A stretch of DNA of 64,000 bases from DATFVA01 sp963747755. Lineage in GTDB: Bacteria > Bacteroidota > Ignavibacteria > Ignavibacteriales > Ignavibacteriaceae. How positions within the stretch are numbered: position 1 is the first letter of the stretch; each line of letters starts with the position of its first letter. The stretch covers positions 62,001 to 126,000 of the forward strand of contig CAVVGK010000008.1 of NCBI GenBank assembly GCA_963747755.1, read 5' to 3'. Of the stretch, positions 43,501-51,381 are shown one piece after another. The notes beneath the pieces were generated by a model. It was not told where the DNA came from. It ran no database searches and saw nothing but the letters and a program-made list of their open reading frames with translations. The position numbers were made by a program, and so were the translations under genes.

Positions 43501-44454
43501 ATGGTTCAGAAAAACAGGGATAGTAAGTTTATAATATATCAGGTGCTTTACATTTTCGTAATCACTGTGCTGGCATTAAAAGGTGCCGATCTCGATTTAC
43601 ACAGGGTGGTATTAAAAGATGAGGTAGTCGATAAAAGCGTTCGCGACTCTCTGATGGTGCTGCTCGATTCTCTCACCGCACAGGGAATTAAATTCGATGT
43701 GAAAGTTGAAGAGAACGCCCTCGAAGAGAATGCCGCTTTGAAAGAGAAGCTGGCAACTCTTAATTCAAAAATGCAGGATCTTAGTCAGAAGGTAAGAGAA
43801 CAGCCGCCGGAAGAGAAACCGGAAGAAAAGCCCGTGGTTAAAGAACAGGAGAAGCTTCAGTCGCCTATATCTCTTAAACAAACATTTATCCAGTACACCT
43901 GGAATAAGGCAGCGAACTCCGGAAGTGTTCCAACTTCATTATATGATCCCAAGAATATGAGTAAGCCGCTGGTTGTAATTCCGCCGGGACAGGAGAAGAC
44001 ATTCGACCTTACCGACCAGACTGAAGTAATCGCAAAGTACGGCAGCCAGGAAGACAGGATAAAGGTTGTTCCAAACAGACCTCCTGAAGTTAAAATCACC
44101 CGCGTTACTACCAAGATGAACAATTCTGATATTTATGTTCAGGACCTTCAGAGGATAACGGTCTTTACCGTTACTATTCTGGATGAGCGTCCCGAACAAC
44201 TTAAGATATCCTGGACCGGTCCTATTTCTGTGTCGGGACCGATGAAGGATACCAAGGGGAATCCAGTGTATAATGTGTCATTAAAGGTCGCATCTAACGA
44301 AAACAGATTTGACGAGTGGCTCGACAAATTTGGAAACCTGAGGGAAGCAGACGGAAGATATAAAGTAAATTTCTTCTTCACAGTAGTTGATGAAAGATCA
44401 AAGGATAGGGTACAGGTTGGAGACTCGTTCTATTTCACTGATTTTTCTAAATAA
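43501..44454 (+). CDS. GldM/PorM-like single-pass periplasmic protein
   Basis: 317 residues. One N-terminal membrane segment (FIIYQVLYIFVITVLAL, about 10-28) has the position and Tyr-Leu-Ala-Leu pattern of GldM/PorM. Then come a helical region with a coiled coil (NAALKEKLATLNSKMQDLSQ, about 80-100), a Glu/Pro/Lys-rich hinge (PPEEKPEEKPVVKEQEK) and two beta-rich blocks (about 125-190 and 195-317). GldM is the periplasmic arm that links the type IX motor to the outer-membrane ring. The similarity seen here is architectural rather than strong in sequence, and the protein is shorter than GldM (about 510 residues). Confidence 0.6.
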   Translation: MVQKNRDSKFIIYQVLYIFVITVLALKGADLDLHRVVLKDEVVDKSVRDSLMVLLDSLTAQGIKFDVKVEENALEENAALKEKLATLNSKMQDLSQKVREQPPEEKPEEKPVVKEQEKLQSPISLKQTFIQYTWNKAANSGSVPTSLYDPKNMSKPLVVIPPGQEKTFDLTDQTEVIAKYGSQEDRIKVVPNRPPEVKITRVTTKMNNSDIYVQDLQRITVFTVTILDERPEQLKISWTGPISVSGPMKDTKGNPVYNVSLKVASNENRFDEWLDKFGNLREADGRYKVNFFFTVVDERSKDRVQVGDSFYFTDFSK

Positions 44455-44472
44455 ATTCATCGGAACTACTTT

Positions 44473-45606
44473 ATGCACAAATTAAAACTACTGCTTCTCC
44501 TGTCAGCTCTTTTTGCGTTCTTTTATATAAGTAATACACCGGCACAGGAAGAGGAGCCTATCCGCTACTTTCAGATGGAACCTCTCGACGATAGCCTATT
44601 TATTCATATACAAACGGAATTATTTATAGATCCTCCCGATCCGAAAGCAGAAATAATCGCCGATTTGCGTGATCCGAACAACCAGACAATTTCGATTAAG
44701 GGTAACCTTTATCCTTTCCTCGCTTTAAAGCCTGATACCAGGGCATTGGTTGTAACCTACCCTTTCAAAATAGATCTTGAAGAAAGTATTAACTATGGAA
44801 GTGTTTTCACAAGGGTCATTGAAAAAATAAAACTGAATAAGCTGGTTGATCCCCCCACCAAGATTCAGATTTCATCCTCGATGCACTATGTTAACCCTTT
44901 CTTCCAGATTTTCGGCGGAGAAAGATTTGGTATCCCGATTAAAAATGATATAGGATTATCCTTTGGTCTGGGAACTGAATACTCAGGCCCGGGAGAAACA
45001 AATTACCTGGATGCCGGTTTTCATATACTGGGTGTAACGGGCGCAGTTTTCGGGCATGTTGATGCTTTTTCAAAACTGAGATTCAATAATAAATATAACA
45101 ATCTTTACGTACCGACCGGTTTCACAATCTCGTATGTTATACCATTCGGTAACTTTTTTGAATTCGGATATTCCCAAACCGTGGTTGATCCTTCCGAAAT
45201 TCAGCTGGAAGAATGGACTGCGGATGATACTGCCGGGTATCATGCAAAAATCCTCGACGGCAGTTATTATAATTTCGAGTTCCGCTACCCTATTAGTATC
45301 CTCGGATCAACAAGAGGAAAATTCTATGCTGCTAAATTGTTTGATGAATGGCATGCGGGTTACGTAGGAAGAGAACTTTCGCTTGCGGGCAGTACGTTTG
45401 ATTTCAGATTCGATGCAATGTTTAACAGCGATGTAAGGCAGGACCAGTACCTGATTGAAATTCTTGTTCAGAAGATTGCGGAAAGCTGGGCATTCAGTGC
45501 CCTTGCAATAGGACCCTCTATTACACTTTCACGTTTGTCTGACGGCAGCTTTGGCGCTATTTCAGTATTTGCAAATTTGCGCCTGAAAGTCGGAACATCC
45601 TTTTAA
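44473..45606 (+). CDS. Outer-membrane beta-barrel-like protein of the three-gene envelope cassette
   Basis: 377 residues with a signal peptide (ending near TPAQ, 24). The first 120 mature residues include a domain of unknown type (LFIHIQTELFIDPPDPKAEI). From about 140 on, alternating Gly/aromatic amphipathic strands (IGLSFGLGTEYSG, YLDAGFHILGVTG, FEFGYSQTVV) suggest a transmembrane barrel; the chain ends in RLKVGTSF, with a terminal Phe as in outer-membrane proteins. It lies 18 nt after the GldM-like gene and is followed by a strong hairpin, so the three genes form a closed operon. No named family was recognised. Confidence 0.6.
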   Translation: MHKLKLLLLLSALFAFFYISNTPAQEEEPIRYFQMEPLDDSLFIHIQTELFIDPPDPKAEIIADLRDPNNQTISIKGNLYPFLALKPDTRALVVTYPFKIDLEESINYGSVFTRVIEKIKLNKLVDPPTKIQISSSMHYVNPFFQIFGGERFGIPIKNDIGLSFGLGTEYSGPGETNYLDAGFHILGVTGAVFGHVDAFSKLRFNNKYNNLYVPTGFTISYVIPFGNFFEFGYSQTVVDPSEIQLEEWTADDTAGYHAKILDGSYYNFEFRYPISILGSTRGKFYAAKLFDEWHAGYVGRELSLAGSTFDFRFDAMFNSDVRQDQYLIEILVQKIAESWAFSALAIGPSITLSRLSDGSFGAISVFANLRLKVGTSF

Positions 45607-45669
45607 TTGAATATTTAAAATTGAAGGTTACAGATTTTCTAATAACAATTTGCCTATCATCCTGACAGG

Positions 45670-45702
45670 AGGAAGAAATCTAAGGATTTTAGATTTCTTC
45701 CT
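45670..45702 (+). terminator. Strong stem-loop ending the envelope cassette
   Basis: AGGAAGAAATCTAA (45670-45683) and TTAGATTTCTTCCT (45689-45702) form a perfect 14-bp stem with a GGATT loop, 63 nt after the stop. CTTTCTC follows, a weak pyrimidine run. It probably ends the operon, although similar hairpins are dispersed in related genomes. Confidence 0.65.
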
Positions 45703-45750
45703 GCTTTCTCACAAACTCAACTATATCCCATATAACCAATCCCGGATTAG

Positions 45751-45982
45751 AACCCCGGAGAGGTTCAACGTTCATAATTCTGAGATAAACCCATCTTCAG
45801 GGAACCTCGGAGAGGTTCAATGTTTGTAAAAGAATCCTTCCCATATTATACCCCCAACCTCAGAGAGGTTGAACGTTCGTAATTCAGAGATAAATCCATC
45901 TTCAGAGAACCTCGGAGAGGTTCAATATTTGTAAAAGAATCCTTCCCATATTATACCCCCAACCCCGGAGAGGTTGAACATG
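45751..45982. repeat. Tandem array of GAGAGGTT hairpin repeats, 52/53-bp spacing
   Basis: Five copies of a 22-bp unit with core AACCTCGGAGAGGTTCAA start at 45751, 45803, 45856, 45908 and 45961. Each core is a short hairpin (AACCTC, loop, GAGGTT). Spacers alternate between two types (ending TTCAG and ending CCCCC), so the real period is 105 bp, two units each. A similar family of pyrimidine/purine-rich palindromes is widespread in FCB genomes; function unknown. Confidence 0.85.
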
Positions 45983-45994
45983 CACAACCGGGGC

Positions 45995-46729
45995 TTAAGG
46001 CATTTTGATTTTAGATGCGGCTCCTTCATCAAGGTACCACTTAAGAGTTTCAGCAGCTCTGATCCTGCCGGCAGGAAACTTCTTTCCGGAATCCTTCCTG
46101 CTCATTATCTTGTAAATAATTTCGGCTTTGTTCTCCCCTGTTACCATGAAAATATTCTGATTGGCATTGCTTAATGTTTCGGCAGTAAGCGATATCCTCT
46201 TTTGCCCTGATTCAGGATGCATAGCAACGCCTGCAATTCCCTCAGCAATGTTCTTAAGCTTTTTCCCGGGAAATAATGAAGCAGTATGCCCATCTTCTCC
46301 GAGTCCAAGTATATTGAGATCGAAACGCGGGAGATCATTTGCATCGGGAACGACCTTCCTTATCTCGGCCGCAATCCTTGCTGCTTCTGTAACGGGATCT
46401 TCCTCACCCCTCATCCTGTGAACATTCCCTTCGGGAATATTAATATGGTCAAGGAGATACTGCTTTGTCATTCCGTAATTACTCTGCTCATCATCGGGAG
46501 GCACGCATCTCTCATCCCCCCAGAAAAGCTGAACCCTGTTCCAATCGATTCTATCTGAATATTCTTCCGAAATTTTATTGAATAATATCTTAGGTGTGCT
46601 TCCGCCGGATAGAGAAATATAAGTATCCTTTTCCTCTGCGGAATTTTCAGATACTATGTTCATCATCTCTTCTGCGATCTTCGAAGCGGCCTCTTCAGCC
46701 GATATAAATATTTTAATCTCCATTTTCAT
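45995..46729 (-). CDS. pgl: 6-phosphogluconolactonase
   Basis: 244 residues of the DevB/SOL type. Family blocks: YISLSGGSTPKILFNKI, VQLFWGDERCVPPDDEQSNY, DLNILGLGEDGHTASLFPG and RISLTAETLSNANQNIF. Hydrolyses 6-phosphogluconolactone in the oxidative pentose phosphate pathway. The usual neighbour zwf is not seen here. The 3' end abuts a tandem repeat array, so the end of transcription may fall in it. Confidence 0.95.
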   Translation of the reverse strand: MKMEIKIFISAEEAASKIAEEMMNIVSENSAEEKDTYISLSGGSTPKILFNKISEEYSDRIDWNRVQLFWGDERCVPPDDEQSNYGMTKQYLLDHINIPEGNVHRMRGEEDPVTEAARIAAEIRKVVPDANDLPRFDLNILGLGEDGHTASLFPGKKLKNIAEGIAGVAMHPESGQKRISLTAETLSNANQNIFMVTGENKAEIIYKIMSRKDSGKKFPAGRIRAAETLKWYLDEGAASKIKMP

Positions 46730-46920
46730 TCCTTACCTTCTTCAGCGCGAAGCCGAACTGGATGCCCGAGGAAACCAAACCTCATATTCCAGATCTGCCA
46801 GAAGCTTAAGCGGGGTTTTTACATTTGCCTGTTCCTAAAAGAAATCTTAACTTAAACGAGAAAAACTTGTTCTTTTACCATATCAAAATAAAAAAATCAT
46901 TTCCAACTTTCTTCAATTCT

Positions 46921-46964
46921 CTTCGGCCACTGTTCGGCCACTGTTCGGCCTCTCTTCGGCCTCA
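46921..46964. repeat. Four tandem 11-bp TTCGGCC repeats
   Basis: Units at 46921, 46932, 46943 and 46954 share TTCGGCC; the first two end in ACT and the last two in TCT/TCA. A typical slippage array. Each GGCCgaa/TTCGGCC-like half could also bind a protein, but no partner is evident. Confidence 0.75.
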
Positions 46965-47044
46965 AAAAGGCTGATAACAGGCGGACCAACAAACACATAC
47001 AGCTAATCCTGCTTCTGTCTTCTGACTTCTGACTTCCGCTTTTC

Positions 47045-47065
47045 CTTTTTACTTTTTCCTTGTTA
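47045..47065. repeat. Reverse copy of the 21-nt repeat at 35425-35445
   Basis: Exact over 21 nt in inverse orientation (begins CTTTTTACTTTTTCC). It ends 34 nt before the ATG at 47099. Confidence 0.6.
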
Positions 47066-47098
47066 GTTTAAAGTTGTAAATATTCCGGAAATAAAGAT

Positions 47099-47863
47099 AT
47101 GAAACAGAGCATAATTTTGTGGACAGCCGCAGTTGTCATAACATTTGTCGCGGGTTTTCTGCAAAGCAGGTTAAGCAGCGGGTACCCCGTATCGGGTTCC
47201 TTCGGTATTGACGGGAAAGAAACAGGGTATAAACTCGACAGGGTTTATTACGGAAATGATGACTATAGTTTCTTTCTGAGGACTGAATCCGACACTCTTA
47301 CCGGAACTGTGTACTGGAAAACTGAGGGATCATCATCCTGGAAAAGTTCAGCTCTGAGCAAAAAAGGAGAGATAATTACCGGCCGCATACCTCATCAGGA
47401 ACCTGGCTCAAAAATTATTTACTACCTGAAACTTGATCATGGGGGAAAAGAATATATAATTCCCGGAAAAGAAGAGAGTGTAACGATGACCTCCTACGGA
47501 AAGGTTCCCAGCACGATAAATTTTTTCTACTGGGCAACTCTGCTTGGGGCGGTATTGCTGGCTGTAAGAACAGGACTTGAATATTTCCGCTTCCCGGGTA
47601 ATCTAAAAAAAATAGAAATATTCACACTCATCGCCGTCATCTCAAATGTATTTGTCTTTAATCCCGTGAGGATGACATATAAATTGGGATCAGTGGGTAA
47701 ATCGGTTATCTCACTTTCGGAAATGTTCCCGCTTTCTTCAATCCTGCTTCTGGTTGTGTGGATAATTGCAACCGCTCTAATCTTTAATACTAAAAAGTTT
47801 AGGATATGGGCGCCTGCAGCTGCTATACTGACATTACTAATCCTTGAAGTGGGAAATTTCTAA
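47099..47863 (+). CDS. Membrane protein with a periplasmic beta-sandwich-like domain, function unknown
   Basis: 254 residues. One N-terminal helix (IILWTAAVVITFVAGFL), a soluble domain of about 125 residues with alternating strands (TGTVYWKTEGSSSWKSSAL, GSKIIYYLKLDHGGKEYIIP) resembling an Ig- or fibronectin-like fold, then four membrane helices (NFFYWATLLGAVLLAV, IFTLIAVISNVFVF, FPLSSILLLVVWIIATALIF, WAPAAAILTLLIL). No family was recognised. It stands alone between pgl and the T6SS cluster on the same strand as the latter; a link to secretion is not shown. Confidence 0.65.
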   Translation: MKQSIILWTAAVVITFVAGFLQSRLSSGYPVSGSFGIDGKETGYKLDRVYYGNDDYSFFLRTESDTLTGTVYWKTEGSSSWKSSALSKKGEIITGRIPHQEPGSKIIYYLKLDHGGKEYIIPGKEESVTMTSYGKVPSTINFFYWATLLGAVLLAVRTGLEYFRFPGNLKKIEIFTLIAVISNVFVFNPVRMTYKLGSVGKSVISLSEMFPLSSILLLVVWIIATALIFNTKKFRIWAPAAAILTLLILEVGNF

Positions 47864-48219
47864 GATTTTTTTATGGGTCAGACAGCAGAACTTCTGCTGA
47901 TTCTATTGACTATAACTATATATTACTTTATTTTGAATTCGATCAAAAACGCTGCCGAATCCAGAATTTAAACAACTCTTTTTCATAAATAAAATGAGTT
48001 TGTGGGTGGGTCTTTTTTATACAATTTTTCAGGACAAAAAGGTGAACCTCACCGGAAGAGATAAATCATTATCCTCCTCCAGATCAGCCCTGCGGGTAAA
48101 GACTGTAAAGACAGAAAGACACTCCTTATTTAACCAAAAGTGACATTACCAGGATAAAATAATAAAAATAATATTTGTTGTTTGAAACTTTTCCGCTAAT
48201 TGACAAATGTCCGATTAGG
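47864..48219. other. Gap before the T6SS cluster, with a possible 32-residue membrane ORF
   Basis: About 350 bases. An ORF at 47873-47971 (MGQTAELLLILLTITIYYF and on, 32 residues) would be a single-helix protein, but it has no ribosome site and overlaps the palindrome CAGCAGAA-C-TTCTGCTG (47883-47899). TTGACA at 48200-48205 could be a -35 box for the T6SS cluster, but no good -10 element is found. AT-rich (48140-48190). Confidence 0.35.
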
Positions 48220-48321
48220 ATGAAAAGGTTCAATATTGAATTTCAAAGTTGTGAGTCATGCGGCGAAGCTGTGCCTGATACCTTTCTTTTAAAAAATAAA
48301 ATCCTTTACTATGAAAATTAA
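48220..48321 (+). CDS. Possible 33-residue CxxC microprotein overlapping the FHA gene
   Basis: An ORF of 33 residues (MKRFNIEFQSCESCGEAVPD and on) with one CESC pair, like half of a zinc ribbon. Its end overlaps the FHA-protein start by 11 nt, in the style of coupled genes, and it is the first ORF of the T6SS cluster. There is no clear ribosome site, and ORFs this short arise by chance, so it is a candidate only. Confidence 0.3.
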   Translation: MKRFNIEFQSCESCGEAVPDTFLLKNKILYYEN

Positions 48322-49507
48322 ATTTAAAATATCGAAAAAATCCGATCCGTCTTTTTCTTCGGTGCTTGATTTTAACAGGTTTCCTGTAAGCGTGGGCCGG
48401 GATGAAAAAAATGACGTTATCCTGCCGGATCCTTTCAAAGTTGTCTCAAGAAAGCATGCTAAAATCATTAATACAGAAGGAATACTGCAGCTGGTTGATC
48501 TTGAATCGGCCAACCTTACCTATCTTAATGATAGCGCGGTTTTACCGCATGAGGAAAATGCGTTAAAAACAGGAGACATAATAAGGGTTGGAGAATACGA
48601 ACTGGAAACCGAACTTGTAAAAGAGCAGGAGGAAACTGACGAAGATGATCAAAAAACAATGGTCTTCGCAAGTCCTTTTGCCGAAGATGTGAACAATATT
48701 GTTGAAAGCCTGAATAAAATTTCAGAAAAGTTCAGGGAGGATGAATCTCCAATGAAACTGGAAATGTTCAAGTTTTCAGTAATGCAGAGCTTTAATTTCC
48801 TGGATAAAAATGAACCTAATAATTTTATAGCAGAGTATTTTGCTGAGCACTTCCTCGACAGGAAAGTTGCTGTTCCGGCACGTGCAGCAGCCTCTGTTGA
48901 AAGTCCTTCCGTAAAACAGGTTAAGCAGAACAAAATACCCTCTGATACCGGTTCATCTCTGCAAAATTATTCTCTCGGTTCGCACTTTACCGAAACTATC
49001 GATGTTTTACTTGATACTTTTTCAAAGCTGATTCATGGATTCCTGCAATTCAGACAGGAATTCTTCGGAGTGACAATTTATCATACTATCCCTACGGGGT
49101 CGCTACAAGAGTTTAAAGAATTCTTATTTAGTCCCGATATTTCAGCAGAAGATGAGAGAAAACGGCTGGGCCTGCTGAAAGAGGAGACATCCAAGTTATT
49201 ATCTCACCAGGTAGGACTGCTTGAAGGTTACCAGGAATCAATAAATGAAGGAAGCAAAACATTACTGAACTCGCTCGACCCTGACACAATCGAAAAAGAG
49301 ATTGATAGTAAAAACAAACAATCTGGTCCTGATCTTGCTAAAATTCTTCCCTTCGCGAAAAAATCAAAGGTACTGGATGCGTTAAAAGAACATTACCGGA
49401 GATTTGCTTCCGATCCATATCATATAGAAAAGAAATATTTCCGTCCTTCGTTTTTAAAAGGATATCAGAAAAGAATTCTTTCAGGAAAATCACATAATGA
49501 ATATTAA
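48311..49507 (+). CDS. T6SS FHA-domain protein (TagH/Fha, ImpI/VasC-like)
   Basis: 398 residues. An N-terminal FHA domain (about 1-100) has the phosphothreonine-binding residues G29-R30 (SVGRDEKND), S46 and H49 (VSRKHAKI) and the LTYLND turn. A linker follows, then a conserved C-terminal region (about 225-398; LIHGFLQFRQEFFG, LFSPDISAEDERKRLGLLKE) seen in T6SS FHA proteins. In Pseudomonas Fha1 is phosphorylated by PpkA and triggers assembly. No kinase or phosphatase gene is in the window. It is the first clear gene of the T6SS cluster, 14 nt before tssJ. Confidence 0.88.
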   Translation: MKIKFKISKKSDPSFSSVLDFNRFPVSVGRDEKNDVILPDPFKVVSRKHAKIINTEGILQLVDLESANLTYLNDSAVLPHEENALKTGDIIRVGEYELETELVKEQEETDEDDQKTMVFASPFAEDVNNIVESLNKISEKFREDESPMKLEMFKFSVMQSFNFLDKNEPNNFIAEYFAEHFLDRKVAVPARAAASVESPSVKQVKQNKIPSDTGSSLQNYSLGSHFTETIDVLLDTFSKLIHGFLQFRQEFFGVTIYHTIPTGSLQEFKEFLFSPDISAEDERKRLGLLKEETSKLLSHQVGLLEGYQESINEGSKTLLNSLDPDTIEKEIDSKNKQSGPDLAKILPFAKKSKVLDALKEHYRRFASDPYHIEKKYFRPSFLKGYQKRILSGKSHNEY

Positions 49508-49521
49508 CAACGGGGACTAAT

Positions 49522-49968
49522 ATGAAAATCAGAAAAGTAATACTCTATCTATTTTTACCGTTTCTTTTATATTCGTACGGCTGTGGAGGATCAACGGAAT
49601 CAATCAATGTTTCTCTTCACTGCGATGAAGACTGCAACGGAAGTAATGCAGTTGTTGTAAGAATTTATCAGCTAAGGAATGCAGATAAGTTCAGTCACTC
49701 CAGTTTCGAATCCTTACTAAGGAATCCCGATGCAACACTCGGGGACGATCTGATAGCTGACGGTAAGTCGGAAAAACTAATGGCACCGGATGAATCCTTC
49801 AGTATAAATAATTATGAAATCAAAAAGGATGCTGCATATATCGGCATCGTAGGCGACTTCCACTCACCCGCGGCGGACGGCTGGCGCCAGATAATACCTA
49901 CCGGTGATATTGGAGATATAACCGTGAGAATTCACTCGAATTCTCTGACAGTTCAGGAAGGGGAATAA
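49522..49968 (+). CDS. tssJ: T6SS outer-membrane lipoprotein TssJ
   Basis: 148 residues. The lipobox (LYSYGC, Cys 21) places it in the outer membrane. The small beta-sandwich is recognised by VVVRIYQLRNADKFSHSSFESLL, the Leu-rich L1 loop region that contacts TssM, and by AAYIGIVGDFHSPAADGWRQ. It anchors the TssJLM trans-envelope complex. Between the FHA gene and tssK, as in many T6SS clusters. Its presence separates this cluster from the Bacteroidetes type iii systems, which lack TssJLM. Confidence 0.9.
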   Translation: MKIRKVILYLFLPFLLYSYGCGGSTESINVSLHCDEDCNGSNAVVVRIYQLRNADKFSHSSFESLLRNPDATLGDDLIADGKSEKLMAPDESFSINNYEIKKDAAYIGIVGDFHSPAADGWRQIIPTGDIGDITVRIHSNSLTVQEGE

Positions 49969-50003
49969 TAAATGTTTATTAACCAGGAGAGAATATAAAA
50001 TAA

Positions 50004-51350
50004 ATGAAATTCCAAAAAGTTGTCTGGTACGAGGGAATGAAGCTGGACCCGCATCATTTTCAACAGTCCGATAGGTATAATCAATACGACCTGAATTCAA
50101 AACTGGCCCTGATAAACCCCGGTTTCTGGGGTATCAAAAAAATGCTTATTGATTCTGCAGCTCTATCGGGAGGTTCATTCGGATTCGTCCAATGTTCAGG
50201 AATAATGCCCGATGGTTTAGGTTTTAATATGCCCGATAATGATCCGCTTCCGAAGAGCAGAAATTTTGAAGATCTGTTTGACGCAACTGCCGAGAAACTG
50301 GATGTTTTTCTAACGCTGCCTTCTGAACAAGTATCCGGGAATAACTGCCAGCTTGACGGAACAACTCCAAATACTTCACGTTACAGTCTGACCAGCTTAG
50401 AAATGACGGATTATAATACTGGCTCAAATATCAGGTCGGTGGGACTTGCAAAACCTAATTTTCAATTCAGATTCGGTGATGAGTCTCTGGAAGATTTCAG
50501 TTCATTGAAAATCGGTGAAATATCGAGGAGTTCCGACGGAAAGTATACTATGGACATTAATTATATTCCCCCCCTTCTGTCAGTTTCTAATTCTGAAACT
50601 CTCCAGGAGTCGATCAGGAAACTGCTTGGTGCCCTGGTTTCAAAAAGCAAGGAACTCCGGAAACAGTCATCTGTTCAGAAGCCCGAACTATCATTGACCC
50701 AGGTTGAGATATTATTAATGCTTCAAACCATAAATTCTTTTGTGCCCCTTCTTAACTACTATTATCAGTCGCAGAGTACTCATCCGGAATCATTATATAT
50801 TTTGCTTCTTAACCTCGCCGGGCAGCTGTCTACTTATTCCAACCTGGGAATTAAAACTTCCGAATTCCCTTCATACGATCACAAGCATCTACGGGAAGTA
50901 TTCAGCCAGGTAATTGCTGATATAAACCAGATGCTCAATGTTCAGAAAACTATTGAGCGAAGGGATATTATTGTGCCGTTGAGGAAGCAGGCAGATACTC
51001 TGTATGTAGGACAGTTGTCGCCTAATCAGCTATCTTCTCAGTTCTATATTTCTGTAACAGGTGATATCCCGGAGAAGAAAATCATTACAGAACTTCCTAA
51101 AAATATCAAGGTCTCCGCATATGAAGAAATTTTCGCGGTCCATCAGGCCGGAATACAGGGAGTAACGGTAGAGTACACGGCCCGCCCTCCTGTCGGGATC
51201 TCGGTAAACGAGAAAGCCCATTACTTTAAGATAAATAAAGAAGGCAGGTTCTGGGAGAAGATTATTGCAAAAAATAACATTGCCTTTTTTATTGCGTCAG
51301 AGTTCAAGTCGCTTGAAATGGAACTTGTTCTGCTGCTCCCCGGGGATTAA
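50004..51350 (+). CDS. tssK: T6SS baseplate protein TssK
   Basis: 448 residues, the usual length. N-terminal block VWYEGMKLDPHHFQQSDRY is the TssK signature (shell domain, phage receptor-binding-protein-like), and GIQGVTVEYTARPPVGIS with YFKINKEGRFWEKI close the C-terminal head domain that binds TssL/TssM. TssK links baseplate to membrane complex. AGGAGAGAAT precedes the ATG. Confidence 0.94.
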   Translation: MKFQKVVWYEGMKLDPHHFQQSDRYNQYDLNSKLALINPGFWGIKKMLIDSAALSGGSFGFVQCSGIMPDGLGFNMPDNDPLPKSRNFEDLFDATAEKLDVFLTLPSEQVSGNNCQLDGTTPNTSRYSLTSLEMTDYNTGSNIRSVGLAKPNFQFRFGDESLEDFSSLKIGEISRSSDGKYTMDINYIPPLLSVSNSETLQESIRKLLGALVSKSKELRKQSSVQKPELSLTQVEILLMLQTINSFVPLLNYYYQSQSTHPESLYILLLNLAGQLSTYSNLGIKTSEFPSYDHKHLREVFSQVIADINQMLNVQKTIERRDIIVPLRKQADTLYVGQLSPNQLSSQFYISVTGDIPEKKIITELPKNIKVSAYEEIFAVHQAGIQGVTVEYTARPPVGISVNEKAHYFKINKEGRFWEKIIAKNNIAFFIASEFKSLEMELVLLLPGD

Positions 51351-51381
51351 ATTTTTCAACAAAAAAAACAGATGATGCCGG

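Larger units (their letters stand above)
46730..47098. other. Intergenic stretch with an 11-bp tandem repeat
   Basis: About 370 bases. Four 11-bp units of the CTTCGGCCACT/GTTCGGCCTCT type lie at 46921-46964. A pyrimidine-rich tract (about 47010-47060) with repeated TTCTGACTTC precedes the reverse copy of the 21-nt repeat at 47045-47065. The first 120 bases upstream of pgl could encode a short minus-strand peptide but have no start codon. Confidence 0.5.

Noticed and set aside
42504..45606. Calling the cassette true gldL-gldM-gldN
   Set aside because: Lengths, helix number and the third protein do not match the gliding/T9SS genes; only the topology of the second protein is GldM-like.
45751..45982. 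Regularly spaced repeats that look like a small CRISPR array
   Set aside because: The spacers repeat (first equals third, second equals fourth), the repeats vary, and no cas genes are in the window.
46735..46840. Short minus-strand frame upstream of pgl that reads like a gene remnant
   Set aside because: About 27 codons between stops, no start codon, and no recognisable family; not enough to call a pseudogene.
47873..47971. 32-residue single-helix ORF
   Set aside because: No ribosome site and overlap with a perfect palindrome; kept only as a note in the intergenic entry.
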